From NCBI GenBank assembly GCA_964523945.1, contig CAZGBU010000043.1:1-16029 (forward strand): a DNA stretch of 16,029 nt, given 5' to 3'. A program made the position numbers and the translations under genes. The stretch comes from CAKTOF01 sp964523945. Lineage in GTDB: Bacteria > Bacillota > Clostridia > Oscillospirales > Oscillospiraceae. Shown here in pieces: positions 12,510-16,029 of this stretch. How positions within the stretch are numbered: the first letter of the stretch is position 1; the number at the start of each line of letters is the position of its first letter. The notes below the pieces were generated by a model. That model saw only the letters and a list, made by a program, of their open reading frames with translations. It did no database searches and was not told the origin of the DNA.

Positions 12510-13492
12510 CAGACCACGCGCCACGGGCTGCTCTCGCCCGCGCAATCGGCCAGGCAGGCCAGCATGGCGTTGCGGATCATGCCCGCAATGGTCTGCTCTG
12601 TGTAAAACGCCATATGCGGCGTGACAATCACGTTCGGCATATCCCGCAGGATCGACAGCGGACGATTGCCGAGCACGTCGGCACGCCGGTCAATATAGTA
12701 CAGGTTGAACTCATCCTCCACCACATCGAGTCCTGCGGCCGCCAGATGGCCGGACTCGAGCGCGTCGATCAGCGCCATCGAATCAATTAAGCCGCCGCGC
12801 GCTGTGTTGACAATTACCGATCCGGCCGGCATCCTTGCGATGGCGGCCCGACCGATCAGATGAAAGTTCTCTTCGGTCAGCGGCATATGCAGCGAGAAGA
12901 GATCGCATCTGTGCAGCAGCTCGTCGAGCGGGAGGTATGTACAAAACTGCCGCACTTCGTCGCTCTCAACCTGATCGTAAGCATAGATCTTGCAGCCGAA
13001 TCCCTGCAGATCGCGGATCACAGCGCGGCCAATGCGTCCGGTGCCCAGGATCCCAACCGTCCGGTTGCATAACACATCGCCGCAGACGCCCGGGAGCGTA
13101 AAATCATTGATCGCCGCACGCTGCAAAATTCGCTTCATTTTCCGCAGCGACATCAGCATCAGCATGACTGTGTAATCGGCTACACACTCCGGTGTGTAGC
13201 TGACGTTCGCCACATGCAGTCCGACTTCTTTCGCACGGGCCACATCAATATGATCATACCCGATTGTCCGCGTGACCAGCATGCGGATGCCCAGTGCATG
13301 GAACCGGTCGATCAGGGCGGCCGGAACGGGCGTGGTCAGAACGCACACGCAGTCATATCCCGCGGCAAGCGCCGCATTCTCCTCGGTCGGCGCATCCGCC
13401 GTCCAACCCAGCTCGACCCCCAGCTCATCGGCGCAGCGCGCAAACCAGGCCGCCTCGTCGAAGCTGCGGTAGCTGTAAGCAAACAGTTTCAT
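12509..13492 (-). CDS. D-isomer-specific 2-hydroxyacid dehydrogenase, D-lactate dehydrogenase/VanH-like
   Basis: The 327-aa NAD-dependent enzyme most likely reduces pyruvate or a related 2-oxoacid to the D-hydroxyacid in the cytoplasm. The Rossmann motif GILGTGRIG has glycines at 150, 152 and 155 with Asp173 choosing NAD. Catalytic Arg232 (NTARGGLID), Glu261 (DVVEDE) and His293 (VTPHMAFYTE) are all present. The stretches NVSYTPECVADYTVMLMLM, RDLQGFGCKIYAYD and FNLYYIDRRADVLGNRPL with the closing MPNVIVTPH are typical of the LdhA/VanH subgroup. VanH supplies D-lactate for vancomycin resistance, but no D-Ala-D-Lac ligase or VanX is nearby, so a fermentative role is likelier. The frame is open to 13630; the ATG at 13492 is chosen because GGGGGA lies about six bases upstream and homology begins there (MKLFAYSYR). 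The kinase gene follows with a one-base overlap. Confidence 0.9.
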   Translation of the reverse strand: MKLFAYSYRSFDEAAWFARCADELGVELGWTADAPTEENAALAAGYDCVCVLTTPVPAALIDRFHALGIRMLVTRTIGYDHIDVARAKEVGLHVANVSYTPECVADYTVMLMLMSLRKMKRILQRAAINDFTLPGVCGDVLCNRTVGILGTGRIGRAVIRDLQGFGCKIYAYDQVESDEVRQFCTYLPLDELLHRCDLFSLHMPLTEENFHLIGRAAIARMPAGSVIVNTARGGLIDSMALIDALESGHLAAAGLDVVEDEFNLYYIDRRADVLGNRPLSILRDMPNVIVTPHMAFYTEQTIAGMIRNAMLACLADCAGESSPWRVV

Positions 13493-13514
13493 CCGAATTC
13501 CCCCTTTGCCGCCC

Positions 13515-13523
13515 ATTATAGCA
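13515..13523 (-). promoter_or_regulatory. Extended -10 promoter of the dehydrogenase-kinase operon
   Basis: On the minus strand TGC-TATAAT is a perfect extended -10 (hexamer 13515-13520). No -35 is recognisable at 17 bp, as is common with extended -10 elements. Transcription would start near 13508, leaving a leader of about 16 nt that contains the ribosome binding site. Confidence 0.6.
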
Positions 13524-13580
13524 CAAGTTTCCGTCTGCGGGCGGGCAAAATTACCCCCGCATACGCGCTGCCAGCGGCAC

Positions 13581-13609
13581 TTGCATTTTTCGACAGCTTG
13601 TGGCATGAT
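13581..13609 (+). promoter_or_regulatory. Candidate promoter of the NAGPA-domain gene
   Basis: TTGCAT (13581-13586), 17 bp, CATGAT (13604-13609). A moderate match, divergent from the dehydrogenase promoter about 60 bp away. Confidence 0.4.
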
Positions 13610-13671
13610 TAAGGGTATCATACGTTTCACATTTCATGTCGACTTCTGTCGAACCTCCGGAGAGAATATAC

Positions 13672-14976
13672 ATGGCCAAACAAACAAAACAACCCAAGCA
13701 GAAAAAGTGGAAGCTGTTCGGCAACTGGTATACCGAAAACACCAGCCGCGTTGCGGTCCGCCGAAAGCGGCGCTGGCCGCGCAATCTGGCGATTATCGCA
13801 GGCAGCCTTGTCGTACTCTATCTCGTCTGCGCGTACTCCAACATTCCGTTTATTGCGAAATGGCGCACCGCCTACATCGAAACTGCGCTTTCCACCATGA
13901 ACCATCAGTGGCTGGCCACGGCATTCCTGCCCGACAGCGTTGTCGACGCTGTACGCCAACAGATGGAGCAGGCGTTGGAAGACCAGATCGGCATCAACAG
14001 CGAGTGGGACATGGACAGCGAATCCGTCTCAATCGGCGGGCAGGACGGCAACAGCGAAACCGCAACCGACGGCAGCAGCGAGGACGATGAATCGGCCGAG
14101 GAAGCCGCATTCTATGAGCTGTTCTGGGAGCTTGACCGCGACACGATGGAGGAATACCTGGACGACCACCCCGATGCACTCGCAGAGGGCTGGGAAAACA
14201 TCTATATCAATGAAGCAGGACTCGATGACAACGGCACCTCCATCCAGACCACAATGGGAGAGCAGGTGCTGGCGATCGACGCGGCCAACGGCGTATTGCT
14301 CGTGCGCGTCTCAGGCACCGGTTATCGCGGCGTCCTGGCTGTCGCCAAGGATCCGTCGCGCGTGACAATTGAGGCGTCAGCCTACATCGGCAGCTCCGGC
14401 CAATATGCAGGCGACATTGCCGAGGCACACAACGGCATCCTTGCCATGACTGCCAACGGCTTTGAGGACGTTGATGGCGTCGGCAACGGCGGGCAGATCA
14501 TCGGCTATTCGATGTGCAACGGCGTGGCATACGGCACCCATTCCAGATGGGGCTATAAGCGCGCAGAGATCCGCGAAAACGATCTGATGTACATTGTAGA
14601 CGCGCAGGAGCCGGTTGACAGTGACACAACCGATGCGACCGAGTTCCAGCCTGCACTGATCGTCGATGGGGAAATCGTTGTCGACAGCAGTGCCGGCTAT
14701 ACGGCGCTCAATCCACGTGCCTGTCTCGGGCAGTCAAGCCGGTATGAATATCTGTTCCTCGTCATCGAGGGCCGCCTGATCGACTCCATTGGTACAGACG
14801 TCATGGTGTGCGCCGATATTCTCGCCCGGCACGACTGCATGCAGGCCATGAATCTCGACGGCGGTACCAGCGCCATTTTGTATTTCGACGGTGAATATGT
14901 CACACGCTGCTCCAACACCGACTTGCCCTACGGCCGGCTGCTGCCAAACGCCGTCGTTTACGGTCGGGCGGAATAA
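13672..14976 (+). CDS. Membrane-anchored phosphodiester glycosidase (NAGPA-domain) family protein
   Basis: The 434-aa protein has a basic cytoplasmic N-terminus (residues 1-37, many Lys/Arg), one membrane helix (about 38-55, NLAIIAGSLVVLYLVCAY), an acidic Ser/Asp/Glu-rich linker (about 108-146), and an extracellular C-terminal NAGPA domain from about 200. NAGPA domains remove N-acetylglucosamine from phosphodiesters; bacterial members occur in exopolysaccharide and sporulation contexts. Family marks are ANGF (261-264; often NGGF), the NPRACLGQ motif (347-354), the NLDGGTSA motif (394-401), and a terminal LLPNAVVYGR. ATG 13672 with GGAGAGA upstream is preferred over the in-frame ATG at 13636 because the ribosome binding site falls between them. 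It is a single-gene unit between its own promoter and the terminator at 15030-15069. The substrate is unknown; cell-envelope or teichoic-acid-type polymers are plausible. Confidence 0.85.
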   Translation: MAKQTKQPKQKKWKLFGNWYTENTSRVAVRRKRRWPRNLAIIAGSLVVLYLVCAYSNIPFIAKWRTAYIETALSTMNHQWLATAFLPDSVVDAVRQQMEQALEDQIGINSEWDMDSESVSIGGQDGNSETATDGSSEDDESAEEAAFYELFWELDRDTMEEYLDDHPDALAEGWENIYINEAGLDDNGTSIQTTMGEQVLAIDAANGVLLVRVSGTGYRGVLAVAKDPSRVTIEASAYIGSSGQYAGDIAEAHNGILAMTANGFEDVDGVGNGGQIIGYSMCNGVAYGTHSRWGYKRAEIRENDLMYIVDAQEPVDSDTTDATEFQPALIVDGEIVVDSSAGYTALNPRACLGQSSRYEYLFLVIEGRLIDSIGTDVMVCADILARHDCMQAMNLDGGTSAILYFDGEYVTRCSNTDLPYGRLLPNAVVYGRAE

Positions 14977-14988
14977 CGTCATAAATAT

Positions 14989-15023
14989 AAAAAAATACGG
15001 CGGGCAAATAGCCCGCCGTATTT
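14989..15023 (-). terminator. Intrinsic terminator for the solute-binding protein gene
   Basis: AAATACGGCGGGC (14993-15005) pairs perfectly with GCCCGCCGTATTT (15011-15023) around AAATA. On the minus strand it runs into seven T residues (complement of A 14989-14995). In the plus direction only TTT follows, so it is mainly a minus-strand terminator. Confidence 0.8.
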
Positions 15024-15029
15024 CCACGA

Positions 15030-15069
15030 GAAGCGGGGGAAAGCAACTGCTTTCCCCCGCTTCCTTTTT
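15030..15069 (+). terminator. Intrinsic terminator for the NAGPA-domain gene
   Basis: A perfect 15-bp stem (15030-15044 with 15049-15063) with an AACT loop, followed by CTTTTT on the plus strand. It lies just beyond the opposed terminator, so the two convergent transcripts are each stopped after crossing the other's hairpin. Confidence 0.85.
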
Positions 15070-15089
15070 CATGTTGCCGATCAGTTCGA

Positions 15090-16029
15090 TCAGTTGAACA
15101 CTGCGAACTGTGCGCACGGCTCATCCGCGCACGGGAACTCAAAGCTTGCAAGCCGATCGGTGTTGTAAACCGTCATGTTCGCGCGCTCGCAGATCGGCAG
15201 GATCCGGTACTGCTCAGCCGCCCACTGCTGCAGGCCTGCATAGCCCTCTGCACGCAGATCCGGATCGGTGTTGTAGAGCGCTTCGTTGAAGTACTGCTCC
15301 CACTCTAGATCCTGCATGCCGGCCGGCGGCAGCGTGGAAACCGGGCTGAGTGTGTCGAGCAGCAGCGCCGGCTCGTTGATGTAGGCGCCACCCTCAGCCT
15401 GCTTGGTCAGAATGTTAGTCTCGCCAGCCTGGAACATCGGGATTGCGGTGCCCGGATCATAGCTCTCACAGGTGACATTAATACCGGCAGCCGCCAGGGA
15501 CGCCTGCAGCGCCTCCTGCAGGACCTGCTGATCCATCGTGACGATGTAACGCAGCTCAATGCCGTCGGGATAACCTGCCTCGGCAAGCAGCGCTCTGGCG
15601 CCCTCCGGATCATACTCCGGCACTTCCTGACCGACATAGTAGTTGACCGAAGACGGCAGGATCGAATCGGCCGGCATGTAGAGCGGACCGTACATCGCCA
15701 GCGCCACGTTCTCGCGGTCGACCGCCATGAACATTGCCTGACGGACGCGGATGTCATCAAACAGTTCAACTTCTTCCGGCAGGATAAACATCATAACGTC
15801 ACGGATTGAGTTCAGATAGTAGCCGGTGAATTCCGGGCAGTCTCCATCGAGGACACGCTGCGCGTCGGTCGAACTGACGGCACAGGCCGCATCCAGCACG
15901 CCGTTCTCGAAGTCGATGTACATCGTCGAGGATTCGGAGTAATAGCGGTAGGTCACCTCGGTGCACTGCGGCAGCTCGCCCCAGTAGTCCTCAGCATCCT
16001 TGCGGGCATAGGTCGCATACGACGACGCG
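15090..16029 (-). CDS. ABC transporter solute-binding protein, family 5 (peptide/nickel type), C-terminal part
   Basis: The gene is open to the right edge, so the signal peptide, lipobox and N-terminal lobe are missing; 312 residues remain. The order of motifs is that of family 5 binding proteins, which deliver oligopeptides, nickel chelates or sugars to an ABC importer: ARKDAEDYWGELPQCTEVTYR near the edge, FDDIRVRQAMFMAVDRENVALAMYG, PEYDPEGARALLAEAGYPDG, the two-lobe hinge with LRYIVTMDQQVLQEALQASLAAAGINV, and a C-terminal YAGLQQWAAEQYRILPICERANMTVY. The protein ends in a Cys-containing tail (CADEPCAQF). The ligand cannot be told. The permease and ATPase genes are not in the window, and the gene is followed at once by a terminator, so any transporter genes must lie upstream, beyond the right edge, or elsewhere. 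Confidence 0.85.
   Translation of the reverse strand, partial: ASSYATYARKDAEDYWGELPQCTEVTYRYYSESSTMYIDFENGVLDAACAVSSTDAQRVLDGDCPEFTGYYLNSIRDVMMFILPEEVELFDDIRVRQAMFMAVDRENVALAMYGPLYMPADSILPSSVNYYVGQEVPEYDPEGARALLAEAGYPDGIELRYIVTMDQQVLQEALQASLAAAGINVTCESYDPGTAIPMFQAGETNILTKQAEGGAYINEPALLLDTLSPVSTLPPAGMQDLEWEQYFNEALYNTDPDLRAEGYAGLQQWAAEQYRILPICERANMTVYNTDRLASFEFPCADEPCAQFAVFN

Noticed and set aside
12509..13492. Part of a vancomycin-resistance cluster because of VanH likeness
   Set aside because: No D-Ala-D-Lac ligase, VanX or VanRS genes are adjacent; the enzyme is paired with an unrelated kinase.
1..16029. CRISPR array, tRNA/rRNA genes, insertion sequences or prophage
   Set aside because: No regularly spaced direct repeats, tRNA-like cloverleaf, transposase or phage structural genes were recognised on either strand.

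Overview
The window is GC-rich, tightly packed bacterial DNA with AGGAGG-type ribosome binding sites and sigma-A promoters. It encodes SpoIIID, a regulator restricted to endospore formers, together with desulfoferrodoxin (an anaerobe's superoxide reductase), a clostridial-type MATE exporter and a VanH/LdhA-type D-2-hydroxyacid dehydrogenase. An anaerobic, spore-forming, high-GC Clostridia species (Oscillospiraceae-like, perhaps from the gut) fits best. This is inferred from gene content only.

Left part (1-7640): two divergent operons, each built around a molybdopterin enzyme of the pyrogallol-phloroglucinol transhydroxylase (Ath) branch. On the minus strand, a promoter at 2488-2518 with a 19-bp spacer and a central dyad (MerR-like geometry) drives a leader of about 225 nt and then six genes: four small proteins I cannot name, a protein with a degenerate Nudix box, and the N-terminus of a transhydroxylase-like large subunit cut off by the window edge. 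On the plus strand are a complete large subunit (911 aa), an overlapping iron-sulfur subunit with a C-terminal beta-sandwich domain, and a MATE exporter one base further on. The iron-sulfur subunit has cysteines for four [4Fe-4S] clusters, whereas the Pelobacter enzyme is recalled to have three. Several substrate-pocket positions of the large subunit also appear replaced. A net reductive reaction on a polyphenol or related compound is therefore as plausible as redox-neutral hydroxyl transfer.

Middle part (7637-10793): an MFS transporter of the oxalate/formate antiporter type on its own strong promoter, a bidirectional terminator, a convergent HdeD-family membrane protein, then a desulfoferrodoxin gene. 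The 3' region of the desulfoferrodoxin gene (9726-9926) is almost entirely consecutive hairpins ending in an intrinsic terminator. spoIIID follows with its own terminator.

Right part (10798-16029): serC (phosphoserine aminotransferase); a minus-strand two-gene operon of a VanH/LdhA-like dehydrogenase translationally coupled to a small P-loop nucleotide kinase; a membrane-anchored phosphodiester glycosidase (NAGPA-domain) protein; two opposed terminators; and the C-terminal part of a family 5 ABC-transporter solute-binding protein running off the right edge.

I saw no tRNA, rRNA, CRISPR array, insertion sequence or phage genes. The most novel content is the left divergent molybdoenzyme locus with its unknown small proteins, followed by the hairpin-dense region behind the desulfoferrodoxin gene.
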